Source: an uncultured Gemmatimonadales bacterium | GTDB taxonomy: Bacteria > Gemmatimonadota > Gemmatimonadetes > Palauibacterales > Palauibacteraceae | NCBI GenBank assembly: GCA_947259585.1 | Contig: CAMYMV010000018.1 | Span: 39,371-103,370, forward strand | DNA length: 64,000 nt | Reading direction: 5' to 3' | In this document: piece by piece, positions 24,062-33,292 of the stretch | Numbering within the stretch: the first letter of the stretch is position 1 | Layout of the letters: every line of letters starts with the position of its first letter | Notes under the pieces: model-generated | Databases searched by the model: none | Told to the model about the DNA's origin: nothing | Seen by the model: only the letters and a program-made list of their open reading frames with translations | Position numbers and translations under genes: made by a program

Positions 24062-24751
24062 CTAGAAGGGCTGGAAGGTGGGTTCGGTGGCGTTCGGGTC
24101 GGGTACGAGGCTGGCGAGCGCGGAGCACACACCCAGCACGTAGCTCTCGATCTGCCAGCGGCGGAGGTCCGCCGGGCGCACATCGAGAACGGAAAAGGGC
24201 GCCATGAGGCAGAGTCCGATGTCGCGGGCGACCGCCAGGCTCCGGTCGGTCGAGTCGCCGCCCGAGGCATGAGGGCCTCGGATCCACTCCTCCCGGTGCG
24301 CTTCGTCCGCGGTAAGTCTCTCCCATGTCCGCCAGACGGCGGCCGCGGCCAGAGGCGGCAGATCGGCGAAGAATATGAACTCCTCCTGGAGCGCCTGCTT
24401 CACGCGCTGACGAAGCTCGGCCCAGTCCGCCTCCTGTCCCAACTCCTGGACCGCCGTCCAGGCGGCCGCCTCGCCCGCGTCCGCCGTAGCCTCATCTCCC
24501 GCCGCGTGGGTCCGCGTCGGCTGGCCGACGGCCTGAACCAGCCAGGCCGGATTCACATCGAGCGCTTCGGCAGTCGAGAGCAGGAACTCCAGCGGCGGGT
24601 CGGCGCGGCCGTTCAGATAGCCGTGCACGCTCGCATAGCTGCTGCCCCGGACCTTGTCGGCATGAAGCTCCAGGTGGAGCGACCGCATGCTGCGGTCGCG
24701 CAGAGACAGCGCTCTCTTCAGGCGAGCCGCAACTCCGGGTGCGGTCTTCAT
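24062..24751 (-). CDS. XRE-type helix-turn-helix regulator
   Basis: 229 aa from the ATG at 24751, preceded by GCGGAG. Residues about 8-60 fit an XRE/lambda-repressor fold (LKRALSLRDRSMRSLHLELH, SSYASVHGYLNGRADPPLEFL, LSTAEALDVNPAWLV). The remaining 150 residues are a helical, Ala/Glu/Trp-rich domain without recognised family. The upstream region contains inverted repeats (24797-24876) that could be its operators. Target unknown; minor pilins, tRNAs and a TadG-like gene surround it. Confidence 0.72.
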   Translation of the reverse strand: MKTAPGVAARLKRALSLRDRSMRSLHLELHADKVRGSSYASVHGYLNGRADPPLEFLLSTAEALDVNPAWLVQAVGQPTRTHAAGDEATADAGEAAAWTAVQELGQEADWAELRQRVKQALQEEFIFFADLPPLAAAAVWRTWERLTADEAHREEWIRGPHASGGDSTDRSLAVARDIGLCLMAPFSVLDVRPADLRRWQIESYVLGVCSALASLVPDPNATEPTFQPF

Positions 24752-24796
24752 GAGATCTCCGCGTGTGAAAAACGCCCACGACAAAGGACTTTCCGA

Positions 24797-24876
24797 GTAT
24801 ATCGCAAACTAAATAGGCAATCGCTTGCCGTCAAAGCAACCGACAGTAAGCTCGCTGGTATCGTTAAGCGATATAT
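24797..24876. promoter_or_regulatory. AT-rich control region with inverted repeats before the XRE gene
   Basis: GTATATCGC (24797-24805) is mirrored by GCGATATAT (24868-24876), and TATCG-TTAAG-CGATA (24859-24873) is itself an inverted repeat. The stretch is far more AT-rich than its surroundings. Probable promoter/operator of the divergent regulator. The rest of 24877-25141 shows nothing recognisable. Confidence 0.45.
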
Positions 24877-25141
24877 TGTATACGACCAATCAATGACAGG
24901 AAGACCCGGCTCACCTTCTCAGGTGATCCATGAGGACGCGACCGGACCCGCGCGTCGGAGTGCACGCCACGGTTGCGGAGCCGGGTGATCGGAATAGATT
25001 AGCCGCCCCGCTGCGATCTCCCTGAAAACGGAGACGGACCTTCGCCCCTCGTCCAAGGACGGGGGCGTTTGGTCTCGGGAACAATCGTGTCCGCCCGTGG
25101 TCCAATGGACCCGTGCCGGTGCGAGGAGCCCGACGGTGGAC

Positions 25142-25228
<87 letters not shown>

Positions 25229-25270
25229 CTCGACCGGCTGCGCGCGGCGGTGCTGCGAGCAGCATGACCA

Positions 25271-25355
25271 GCCCAGGTGGCGGAATTGGCAGACGCGCTA
25301 GCTTGAGGGGCTAGTGCCCTATACGGGCGTGGAGGTTCGAATCCTCTCCTGGGCA
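25271..25355 (+). tRNA. tRNA-Leu (GAG)
   Basis: Class II tRNA of 85 nt with acceptor GCCCAGG/CCTGGGC, anticodon loop TTGAGGG and variable arm TGCCCTATACGGGCG. Confidence 0.95.
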
Positions 25356-25422
25356 TGACCCGCCGGCGACGTCCGTCAATGACGCGCCGGCCGCCGCCTA
25401 CCCGGCGTGCAGATCCGAAAAT

Positions 25423-25496
25423 GCGCCCGTAGCTCAACTGGATAGAGCACCTGACTACGGATCAGGAGGTTGGGAGTTCGAATCTCTCCGGGCGTA
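25423..25496 (+). tRNA. tRNA-Arg (ACG)
   Basis: 74 nt, acceptor GCGCCCG/CGGGCGT, anticodon loop CTACGGA, discriminator A. The A34 anticodon would need TadA editing. Confidence 0.94.
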
Positions 25497-25764
25497 CTTC
25501 GCTTTTCGCCAGCGGATGCCAGTCGAGACCCTCCTTTTCCAGCGCGCCCGGATCCTGCATTCTCCTCGATACGCGAGAGTGTTGCTCCCGACGGGCACTC
25601 TCGTTACGATATAGTATTGGCGGGCTAAATGCCCTTATCCACAAGCGTTTGGCGCGATCGCGGTTGTGGCGCGCTTGGCAACGACGCGCGTGCCAGACGA
25701 TGTGTCTACGCCGCAACAGACCGGTAATCGGGGCGCCCGGCTCCGAGCTTGAAGGAGCAGTAGG

Positions 25765-27033
25765 ATGTTTGGATACCGACTTTCTCCCCTCCAGCTGATC
25801 CGTTCCGATCAGGGTAGCGCCATGGCCATGACCGCGCTGGGCATGGTCCTCTTCCTGGGCGTAGTCGCGCTGGCCGTGGATTTGGGGATGCTGTTGGGCT
25901 CCCGGACCGAGTCGCAGCGCGCGGCCGATTCGGCCGCCCTGGCGGGTGCGGCTTCCCTTATCGGCGGGCCGAACGACGAGGTCAGGGCCAAAGCGTGGGC
26001 CGACGAGTTCGCGGAAAAGCACACGGTGCACGGCGAGTCTGTAGATCTGAGGCCCGACCAGGGATCTCCCCCCGACGTCGAAGTCTTCCTCGCAGAGAAG
26101 AAGGTGCGCGTACGCGTGAGGAACATCGCGGCGGGGCGAAACAACGCGATCCCGACTGTATTCGCCCGGGTGCTGGGACGGAACGAGGTAAACGTGTCGA
26201 CCGTGGCGGCCGCCTGGGCCGTGCCGTCGGGAGCGGCCCGCTGTCCGATACCGCTTGCGTTACCGGACAACTGGGATGACGTCGATGGCGACAACATCTT
26301 CGATCCGGGAGAGTGGTACGAACCGTTCGATCCGGGCAATCCGCAGGCGCCCCACACGGGATACGACCTCAGCGACATCGTTCTGGACGACACGGGGCTG
26401 ATCGAGATCAAGACGCGCGGCGGGCCCGCCGGGGGTGGTGCCGGGAACAGCATCTGCACCGACTTCCCGAGCTGGCGCTGCTGGTTTCAGCCGTTCGCCA
26501 TAGACGGTGGACCCGGCGGCGGCGGTGCCAACGCGTTGAGGCCGTGGATCAACTCGTGTCCGGACCCGGGCATCGAACTCACCGCGGGCGGCTTTGGCAA
26601 CCCCCCGGAACCCGCTACCGAGATCTACGCGGCCTCCGCGTCGGGCAACATGCAGTCGCTGGTCGACGACTTCAAAGATCTCATCGACAACCTGGAATAC
26701 GAAGCCCAGTGGGGGACCCACACGGGCAGTGACGGTGACAGAATCTGCCCGGTTCTCCCCAATTCCGGGGGCTGCGCGGGACCTACGAACCTGCGAGTGC
26801 GCATCATGCCGGTCGTCAGGCCGGACCTGGTAACCGGAACGGGGTCCAACGTCCACGCCCCGGTTGCCGCACTGGTGTGTGTCTGGATCGACAAGGTGGC
26901 CGAGACCCCCGGCGGGGCTCACGGGTCCGGTCCTCCGGGCCGACGAAACGTCTACGTCCGACTGTACGACGGCTGTGGCGGCGAGGGGGTCGGAAACAAC
27001 CCGTTCGCGTATACGCTTCAGCTCATCGAGTAG
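25765..27033 (+). CDS. TadG-like protein 2
   Basis: 422 aa. Anchor GSAMAMTALGMVLFLGVVAL and AVDLGMLLGSRTESQRAADS, then AALAGAASLI and VRVRNIAAGRNNAIPTVFARVLGRNEV: the same TadE/G anchor and N-domain as the protein at 18497-19822. The C-terminal domain is also shared (SWRCWFQPFAI, GGGGANALRPWINSCPD, IYAASASGNMQSLVDDFKDLID, RNVYVRLYDGC), with acidic DDVDGDNIFDPGEW as a possible calcium loop. AAGGAG precedes the ATG. It stands alone behind three tRNAs, separated from operon B by the decayed tRNA-Arg and the XRE gene. Confidence 0.8.
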   Translation: MFGYRLSPLQLIRSDQGSAMAMTALGMVLFLGVVALAVDLGMLLGSRTESQRAADSAALAGAASLIGGPNDEVRAKAWADEFAEKHTVHGESVDLRPDQGSPPDVEVFLAEKKVRVRVRNIAAGRNNAIPTVFARVLGRNEVNVSTVAAAWAVPSGAARCPIPLALPDNWDDVDGDNIFDPGEWYEPFDPGNPQAPHTGYDLSDIVLDDTGLIEIKTRGGPAGGGAGNSICTDFPSWRCWFQPFAIDGGPGGGGANALRPWINSCPDPGIELTAGGFGNPPEPATEIYAASASGNMQSLVDDFKDLIDNLEYEAQWGTHTGSDGDRICPVLPNSGGCAGPTNLRVRIMPVVRPDLVTGTGSNVHAPVAALVCVWIDKVAETPGGAHGSGPPGRRNVYVRLYDGCGGEGVGNNPFAYTLQLIE

Positions 27034-27090
27034 GAACCGGGGTTGGTCGCTTTCGATTAGAGGACTGGCCTGCGGGTCGAGGCGGTCCGG

Positions 27091-27381
27091 TCAGTCGAGG
27101 TCCGGCCAGTCGATCACGGCCGGATCTTCGGTTACAACTTCCTCACCGGCCTCTTTCTGGAGATCCCTCGCAACTCGCGCGATGCGGCTCAGTGCGTCGC
27201 GCTCCTTCCTGTGTCCCGGCGGGACGCGAGAGGCGACGCTCTTCCATTGCTCGGGGGTGAGAGAGCCGATGATCCGGTCCCGTTTGAGGACCCGGTCCAG
27301 GAGGTAGCGCAGCTCAGCCTGGAGCCCGCTCGCGGTGGAGTGGCGTAGGTGCTCTCGGATGCTCTCGAGGCGGCCGTTCAT
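27091..27381 (-). CDS. Small helical protein of unknown function
   Basis: 96 aa, no signal peptide or membrane segment. Highly charged and helical: two Arg/Lys-rich helices (RLESIREHLRHS, ELRYLLDRVLKRDRIIGSL) and PPGHRKERDALSRIARVARD, then an acidic tail DPAVIDWPDLD. No family recognised. The frame is clean and codon use fits the genome. No good ribosome-binding site is visible. Confidence 0.5.
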   Translation of the reverse strand: MNGRLESIREHLRHSTASGLQAELRYLLDRVLKRDRIIGSLTPEQWKSVASRVPPGHRKERDALSRIARVARDLQKEAGEEVVTEDPAVIDWPDLD

Positions 27382-27440
27382 CTGGTGGCGGCTGGGGCGA
27401 TCCCTTCGCGCTGAGCCTGGGTTGCGTTACGAAAAATGGG

Positions 27441-27471
27441 GTAAGGGCCCGGCGAGACGCCGGACCCTTAC
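27441..27471 (-). terminator. Strong hairpin downstream of the small lipoprotein gene
   Basis: GTAAGGG-C-CCGGCG (27441-27454) pairs with CGCCGG-A-CCCTTAC (27458-27471) around loop AGA with one mismatch; the flanks ATGGGG and CCCCAT can extend it. There is no T run on the minus side within a few bases (TTTTTCGTAAC follows the outer arm), so this is a probable minus-strand terminator or processing signal. Confidence 0.6.
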
Positions 27472-27625
27472 GGTCGGACCCCATGTGCGACGCGGACGTC
27501 GCGTGCCTGATTTCGGCTCAGGCAAGGCCGGCGCTGTCCCGCTCAATCGGTAGGTGCCTCGAGCCGGCGAAACCTTACATGTCGTCGCGAATCGGGAGAG
27601 GTTCCCGCGGTCATCTCCGCAGGAG

Positions 27626-27820
27626 CTACTCCGTGCCGATGCCCTTCTTCCTGGGACTGAAGTTGGGTGGCTCGGTGACCGGTGCGGCCGCCGTGTCAGC
27701 CACGGCCCCGCTGCCAGTGACGGCCGTGGCCGATCCTGGCTCTGCCGGCGCCGTCGGTTGCTGGGCGCAGGCGACTGCTCCTCCGAGGGCCACGAGCAGG
27801 GCGAAGGCGATCGACTTCAT
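27626..27820 (-). CDS. Small lipoprotein
   Basis: 64 aa. Signal MKSIAFALLVALGGAVAC with lipobox AVAC (Cys18), then an Ala/Pro/Thr/Glu-rich disordered tail ending NFSPRKKGIGTE. GGAGTAACCC precedes the ATG. No domain. Probably a minor envelope lipoprotein. Confidence 0.6.
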   Translation of the reverse strand: MKSIAFALLVALGGAVACAQQPTAPAEPGSATAVTGSGAVADTAAAPVTEPPNFSPRKKGIGTE

Positions 27821-27972
27821 GGGTTACTCCTCGTACAGGTGAATCCGCGGGAATCCCGTCCCTTTTCTTCAATCGACGGACGGCTTTCGCTGATTTGCGG
27901 GGTTGATAGTTGCAGGGTTCGAGCCACCCGGGGCGGCGCCCGGGGCCGATCAGATCCGGAAGGCGCGTTAGT

Positions 27973-30885
27973 TCAGTGGCCGCTGCCGTTTAGGCGATAG
28001 CCGGCCCAGTAGAACGGATCGTCGAACTCGGGGTGCGCGATCATCCTAAGCTGGGCGCGTGCAAGAGCTTGCGACGGAGGAAGGTCCCGCAGCTCCTCGT
28101 AAAAGAAGCCTGCGAGCAGAGCGGCGCTTCGATCTTCGACTCGCCAAAGCGTCGCCAACACGTTTTGCGCACCGACATACAAAAATGATTGAGCCAGAGT
28201 GGAGTAATCCTCTCCGCTGTCGAAGCGTGTCGCCGTAGCCGGCCCCAGGCCTGTATCGCAGCCTGAGAGGTAGATGAGAGGCGTCCTGATCTGGAGGTCC
28301 AGGATCTCGTGGATCTCGAGCCGGCCATCGTCGTCAGTCCTCTCCGAGCGGCCGGGAGCCAACTCGAGCCGCGAGAACAACGGATTGCGCGCGTTCATGA
28401 CCGCGTGCGAGGCGAAATGCACGAGCCCGCCGCTTTCCAGCACGCTCCGGAGTCGTTCCTCGGTAGCCGTCGCTCCCCGGTAGAAGAGCGCCTCCGGCCG
28501 GAGCGGCATGACCGCCTGTGCCTCCTCGTTCGTGGCCGGAAGCTCCCTGGGGAAGGGAGCCAAGACGTACGTCGCATCCTCGGCGAAGCTGACCTCGGAT
28601 CCAGCCGAGCCTCGCGAACGGAGCTCCGGCAGGGAGGCGGCGGAGGGGAGGTGAAGGAGCGGCAGGATCTCGACGAGTCGTCGCCCGCGACCGGGCTCCA
28701 GGAGCGCCGCGAACGGCAGGTACGTGAGCACGGCGTGCGGAACGACGATCAGGAGATCGGCTTCGGAGAGCCGAATGGAGCGGGCGGCGGGGGCGATAAG
28801 CGTCTCGTACAGCGCCTCCAGGACGGGAGCGGACTCGTCCGGGCCTCCGCCGGGGCTGCCGAGTAGCTTTCGTGCGAGTCTGACCCTGCTTTCCAGATCC
28901 TCTCTCGCCGCCTTGGAGGCGACAACCAGAAATGTATCTTGCGTGACGATGAAGGCTTCGACGCGCTCGGGCATGACGAAGTACTCGAGGAGGACCTCGC
29001 CCGGCTGCAGAGCCGCCTGAACCTCGATCTCGAGCTGATCCGCGTAACGGGGGTCCGCGCTGCTCGAAGTCCTCTCCGCCACGCTGACCTGCAGGGCCTC
29101 GTAGTCGCTTCGTGCCCTGGCCAGTCGAGCCCACAGCAGGGCGGCAGCGGTGTCGACGCCGACTCCTCCCTCGGCCTGTATCGCATCCAGGGTCGCCACG
29201 AGCTGGCCGATGCGGCGAAGCAGTTCCTCGGCGCGGCCCGTCTCTTCGGTTGCTTCGCCGGCGCTACCCGAGCTGCCGCGCAGAACCACGTGCTCACGGA
29301 GCGCCTGCCCCCGAGCCTGGTCGGCGACCACGAAGGCTTCGGAGGTCATGCCGGCTCTAAGGAGTGCGGTCATCAGGTCGGCGTACGTCCTCTGACGGGC
29401 CGCCGAGAACCCGGCTCTCATCGCTCTCGACCGGAAACTCCCGCGCACACGCTCCACGGTGCTCACGGCGCGACGGCCTACGGCGAGCGCCGAATCCACC
29501 TCGCCGAGGTGCAGGAAGGCGCGCGCCCGCAGGGCTTGGGCTTCCCACTCGGTCTCGTAGTCGCCTTGAAAGAGACGGGGCCCAGCGTCGCTGATCGCCG
29601 CGATGACGCGTTCGGCCTCCGAGCGCTCGTCGGATATGCGGGCCGCCGCCAGCGCGACGGAAGCGGCTGCCGAGCGTGTCCCGAGCTCGCTCGCCAGCTC
29701 CCGAGCCTCGGCGAGGAGCGAGTCCGCCCGATCCTCGGACCCGGCTGACTCTTCGAGCTCGGAGAGCACGACCAGGCCCTCCAGCTCCTCGAAGCGAGCC
29801 CCCACGCGTCGATGGGTTTCCAACGACCCCGTGGCCAGGTCGAGCGCCCTGTCAGTGTTGCCGAGCTCGGCAAAGATCTCGGCCTGTGCGCGCAGGCTGC
29901 GGCCGAGCTCCGTCTCGAGACCCGTCCCGGCATAGATCTCCTGCGCTTCGGCGTACAGCTCGAGGGCCCTGACCCGGTTGTCGGCGGCGACATACAGCTC
30001 AGCGATCACCGCCAGGTCGTTCGCCTCCTGCTGCCTGAGCCCCTGCGATCGAGCGATCGCCAGAGCGCTGTCGTACATGACGTGCGCTCCGCCGAGATTC
30101 CCCAGCACCGCGTACGCGCTTCCCAGCTGACCCAGGGCGTTTTCGAGGCCCGTCGGGTAGTCGATCTCGCGGTACAGCCCGGCCGCCTCCTGCAGAAGAG
30201 GTATGGCGTGAAGCGGCCGGCCGACCATGATCTCCAGAGCGCCGAGGTTCGTGAGGGCGTTCCCCGCCATCACGCCGTCATCCAAAGCGCGGCCCGCTCT
30301 GAGCATGGTGGCGTAACCCTCGCGCGCCTTCGCGAACTCCCCCCACTCGGTGGCGACGAGAGCGAGGTTGCCCGAGGCCCTCGCTGCTCCTGCCGCGTCG
30401 CCCACGTCGTTCGCCGCGTCGGAGGCCTGCCCGAACAGAGTCGCGGCATCCTCGAATCGGGACTCGTCCCATGCCACCAATCCGAGTGCGTTGTAACTGC
30501 GCGAGAGCTGGTCGTTGAGGCTCGCCTCCAGCTTGTCGGCCAGGGCTTTCTCGCCAAGCTGCTTCGCCTCCGAGTAGCGGCCCTGCCGCCACGCGGCGAG
30601 CCCCAGCCACGTCGTGGCTCGCGCCCGCGCGGCTACATCCCCAACTGCGGCGGCATCTGCTTCGACCGATGCCAGGATGGAACGAGCGCTGTCGTACTCC
30701 CCGTCGTAGTAGATGCCGAGTGCCGTGGAGAGACGGGATTCCAGGCTGGAGGATTCGGAGATGGGTGAGGAGGCCGGGAGCTCTTCCCCGGTGGGTCGGC
30801 CGAACTCGAGCGAGTCATCGCACCCCCCCGACGCGGCCAGCGTGAATAAAACAGCCAGCCGGCAGCCGAAGGAGCGTTGGATCAG
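27973..30885 (-). CDS. Membrane-anchored TPR-CHAT protease
   Basis: 970 aa if started at the CTG at 30885, which overlaps the anti-sigma stop (CTGA). No ATG, GTG or TTG lies in frame before 30480, and the CTG start yields a lipoprotein signal (CRLAVLFTLAASGGC). Residues about 50-550 are TPR repeats (GNALTNLGALEIM, NALGQLGSAYAVLGNLGGAH, and similar). The last 280 residues are a CHAT caspase-like domain with the expected dyad: His in LVHFASHAVMNARNPLFSRL and Cys in LIYLSGCDTGLG; the end is DPFYWAGYRLNG. CHAT proteases cleave proteins after activation by partners (family knowledge). The lipobox is not perfect, and the location in the periplasm is inferred. Third gene of a sigma/anti-sigma/CHAT operon. 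Confidence 0.85.
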   Translation of the reverse strand: MIQRSFGCRLAVLFTLAASGGCDDSLEFGRPTGEELPASSPISESSSLESRLSTALGIYYDGEYDSARSILASVEADAAAVGDVAARARATTWLGLAAWRQGRYSEAKQLGEKALADKLEASLNDQLSRSYNALGLVAWDESRFEDAATLFGQASDAANDVGDAAGAARASGNLALVATEWGEFAKAREGYATMLRAGRALDDGVMAGNALTNLGALEIMVGRPLHAIPLLQEAAGLYREIDYPTGLENALGQLGSAYAVLGNLGGAHVMYDSALAIARSQGLRQQEANDLAVIAELYVAADNRVRALELYAEAQEIYAGTGLETELGRSLRAQAEIFAELGNTDRALDLATGSLETHRRVGARFEELEGLVVLSELEESAGSEDRADSLLAEARELASELGTRSAAASVALAAARISDERSEAERVIAAISDAGPRLFQGDYETEWEAQALRARAFLHLGEVDSALAVGRRAVSTVERVRGSFRSRAMRAGFSAARQRTYADLMTALLRAGMTSEAFVVADQARGQALREHVVLRGSSGSAGEATEETGRAEELLRRIGQLVATLDAIQAEGGVGVDTAAALLWARLARARSDYEALQVSVAERTSSSADPRYADQLEIEVQAALQPGEVLLEYFVMPERVEAFIVTQDTFLVVASKAAREDLESRVRLARKLLGSPGGGPDESAPVLEALYETLIAPAARSIRLSEADLLIVVPHAVLTYLPFAALLEPGRGRRLVEILPLLHLPSAASLPELRSRGSAGSEVSFAEDATYVLAPFPRELPATNEEAQAVMPLRPEALFYRGATATEERLRSVLESGGLVHFASHAVMNARNPLFSRLELAPGRSERTDDDGRLEIHEILDLQIRTPLIYLSGCDTGLGPATATRFDSGEDYSTLAQSFLYVGAQNVLATLWRVEDRSAALLAGFFYEELRDLPPSQALARAQLRMIAHPEFDDPFYWAGYRLNGSGH

Positions 30886-31466
30886 GGTTCGGACCAGAGG
30901 CGACTCGCGTCCGTCGTGGCGGTCGTGCCGTCAGTCAGCAATGCTTCGACGAACCAAAAGTAGCGGTTGCCCGACTCTACTTCGAGGTCTGCCGGGAGCC
31001 GGAGGATGGTGTCGGTGGTCGATCCGCTCCAAACGAGGTCGCCCCGCTCGTCTGTGACGGTAAGGCTGTAGAAGGCGCCGGGCGCCACCTCACGCCAGAG
31101 GAAGACCGCGCCGGCCAGCGACTCGACCCGGGCGCCGTCGAGCGGCGCGACCGTCCCGAACTTCCGGACACCTTCTTCCACGGCCGGCCCGCCGTCGCGC
31201 AGCATGGTCTCCCTTTCCGCGAGATCTCGCTCGACGCTGGGACCGAGTAGCAGGACGCCGGTCAGCGCAGCCGCGGCCGCACCGATGCCGCCCGCCACCC
31301 GCGCTCGGCGCTGACGCCGCGAGTGACGCAACACTCCGGTTACCTGGATGAGCTCGTCGCGGCAAAGGCCGCAGCCCTCAAGATGAGTTTCCACGCCAGC
31401 CGCATCGGAGCCGCGAACGGCTCGGCTCGCGTAGGAGGCCATCTGTTCGCTTGTCAGATGTGACAC
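30882..31466 (-). CDS. Anti-sigma factor with zinc-finger motif
   Basis: 194 aa. N-terminal zinc-binding anti-sigma motif ETHLEGCGLCRDEL (H-x3-C-x2-C). A transmembrane helix about residues 57-76 (VAGGIGAAAAALTGVLLLG) comes next, and an extracytoplasmic beta domain follows (AGAVFLWREVAPGAFYSLTV, SGNRYFWFVEALLTDG), like a fibronectin-type sensor. The stop overlaps the CTG start of the CHAT gene; the sigma factor gene lies 109 bp upstream. It probably holds the sigma factor at the membrane and releases it on an envelope signal (inference from family). Confidence 0.82.
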   Translation of the reverse strand: MSHLTSEQMASYASRAVRGSDAAGVETHLEGCGLCRDELIQVTGVLRHSRRQRRARVAGGIGAAAAALTGVLLLGPSVERDLAERETMLRDGGPAVEEGVRKFGTVAPLDGARVESLAGAVFLWREVAPGAFYSLTVTDERGDLVWSGSTTDTILRLPADLEVESGNRYFWFVEALLTDGTTATTDASRLWSEP

Positions 31467-31575
31467 GATACCAACGCTCCAAACGGGGATCTGGCTTCCT
31501 TCAGGAGTGGGATGACAGAAACGGCCAAAGTCTTTCTTCCCCTGGGAAGCCGGGCTTCACCTCGCGTATGGGTGG

Positions 31576-32292
31576 TCATGGCAGGGAGTCCGACACGCCC
31601 CGCTCCCGGAGCCGCTGGCGGAGCTCTTCGAGCACCTTCTTGAGCCTCCGGTAGACGTGGAAGGGAGAGGGAAACCCCATCGCGTCGGCGATCTCCCGCG
31701 CCGAACGTCCGTCCTCGAATCGGAAACGGAGCAAGAGTCGATCCCTGGCGGCTAGCGATCCAATCGCCTCCTGCAGCGCGACCTCGAGCTCCCGCCGGCG
31801 AACATCCGCTTCGGGGTCCACGCTCGTTCGATCGGCCGTTCGGGCGATGTCGAGCTCCTCGGTCACCAGGTCCAGAAGCCGCCTTCTCTCCCGAGCCCGA
31901 TGCTCGTCGTCGGGGTCTTCTCGCCGGTCTTTTCGTTTCACACGCCCGTAGCGGCTGCGCTGGTAGTCGATGCAGAGCCGCCGGGTCACCACCACCAGCC
32001 AGGCCTCGAACCTGCCCGCATCCGCACGAGCGAAGGTTCGCAACCGCTGATAGTCATCGCGGCTCAGTCCCTCCAGCACGAAGGCGTATTGGTCCATCGC
32101 CGCGTCGTAGTCCGAGCTCACGGACCTGACCGTCGACAGGATGAGTCTGCTGTGGTGGTCGACGAGATCCTGCCAGGCCGCGTCGCGCTCGGGGCCCTGC
32201 GGAGACTCGAGCAGACGAGCCACTTCCCGAGGCACCTGCCGCGACACCCTGCCCGGCTCCGTTTCGCTCACTCCATCCCTCGATGATGGCAT
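31576..32292 (-). CDS. Sigma-70-family factor, ECF-like (operon with anti-sigma and CHAT)
   Basis: 238 aa from the ATG at 32292. Region 2: LVDHHSRLILSTVRSVSSDYDAAMDQYAFVLEGL, then DAGRFEAWLVVVTRRLCIDYQRSRYGRVKRK. Region 4: EAIGSLAARDRLLLRFRFEDG, RSAREIADAMGFPSPFHVYR, RLKKVLEELRQRL, which forms the -35-binding HTH. The extension to 32493 in the same frame does not look like sigma sequence. It presumably transcribes its own operon (31466-27973). Divergent from a second sigma gene. Confidence 0.85.
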   Translation of the reverse strand: MPSSRDGVSETEPGRVSRQVPREVARLLESPQGPERDAAWQDLVDHHSRLILSTVRSVSSDYDAAMDQYAFVLEGLSRDDYQRLRTFARADAGRFEAWLVVVTRRLCIDYQRSRYGRVKRKDRREDPDDEHRARERRRLLDLVTEELDIARTADRTSVDPEADVRRRELEVALQEAIGSLAARDRLLLRFRFEDGRSAREIADAMGFPSPFHVYRRLKKVLEELRQRLRERGVSDSLP

Positions 32293-32431
32293 TCGCGCGC
32301 AAAACCGACAGGTGGGTCCGTCAATAATTGATAGGGAGTTGATGCGTCTTGATAGCGCGTTGACACGCTCGCCGCGGACCCCTGAGCGCCGGCGGTCGAA
32401 CTGGCGGACGCCAAACAGATCAGGTGAACAA

Positions 32432-32974
32432 ATGGCCGAACAAAGCTCACAGCAGCCGTTCGACGAAGCGGACCTGATCGCGCGGTTGCGCACCCGGTCG
32501 CCGCGTGCCCTCGAAGAGGCATACGATCGGTATGGGCCGATGGTCTACGAGACGGCATACCGCATCACGGGCTGCCCAGCTGAGGCAAGCGACATCGTTC
32601 AGGAAGTATTCCTCCGGCTTACCGCGAGCGTTCAAACGTTCAGCGGCCGTGGGAGCTTCACGGGCTGGCTGCGGAAGGTCGCCTTGCGAGCGGCCCTCAT
32701 GAAGTGTCGGGCCAGGCGACGGCGCGCGGAGGTCTCCCTCGAGCAGGCGCCGCTTCCCTTTGCCCGCCGGCAGGCTCCGGCTCCCGTCGACAGCATCGCG
32801 CTCGAGCAGGCGCTTGCCACGCTTTCTCCCTCATTGCGCACGGTATTCCTGCTCAAAGTGGTCGAGGGCTACTCGCATGACGAGATCGCCGAGTCTCTGG
32901 GCATCAGGCGAGGCACGTCGGAGGTGCGTCTCCACCGGGCGCGTCAAAGTCTCCAGCAACAGCTGAGCGCCTGA
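32432..32974 (+). CDS. ECF sigma factor
   Basis: 180 aa. AGGTGAACAA precedes the ATG. Region 2: LEEAYDRYGPMVYETAYRIT, GCPAEASDIVQEVFLRLTAS, GRGSFTGWLRKVALRAALMK. Region 4: ALATLSPSLRTVFLLKVVEG, YSHDEIAESLGIRRGTSEVR, LHRARQSLQQQL. This is a canonical short ECF sigma, divergent from the one at 31576-32292 across 139 bp. No anti-sigma gene adjoins it; the next gene downstream is ferritin. Confidence 0.9.
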   Translation: MAEQSSQQPFDEADLIARLRTRSPRALEEAYDRYGPMVYETAYRITGCPAEASDIVQEVFLRLTASVQTFSGRGSFTGWLRKVALRAALMKCRARRRRAEVSLEQAPLPFARRQAPAPVDSIALEQALATLSPSLRTVFLLKVVEGYSHDEIAESLGIRRGTSEVRLHRARQSLQQQLSA

Positions 32975-33193
32975 GGTTCGCACCGCCGAGCCCGACACAG
33001 CACCCTCGAGCTGACCTCATCCCCCCGACAGCTCCCGAGCGTCGCACATGACGCCGGGACAACGTACGCGAGGCCCCACGAGAGCCGCCAATTTCCGGTC
33101 ACCCGAGAGCGGGACTCACGGTACCCCTTTTCCTCCGGTTTCCTTATGGTATGCGAGCATGCCTCGCGTGCTCGTGCGCGGAGAAGGAGTTGT

Positions 33194-33214
33194 TATCAAT
33201 AATAGTTATTGATA
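33194..33214. promoter_or_regulatory. Perfect AT-rich palindrome before ferritin (Fur-like box)
   Basis: Arms TATCAATAA and TTATTGATA are exact inverted repeats around TAG, 79 nt before the ferritin ATG. Length, symmetry and AT-richness resemble a Fur-family operator. The remainder of 32975-33292 holds no gene. Confidence 0.6.
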
Positions 33215-33292
33215 CGTTCCGCCTCTCATGTGAGCCATGCGTGTGCTGATTTCAGGATCGACGACGATTTCGAGGGAGAACGGAGAGGGTAT

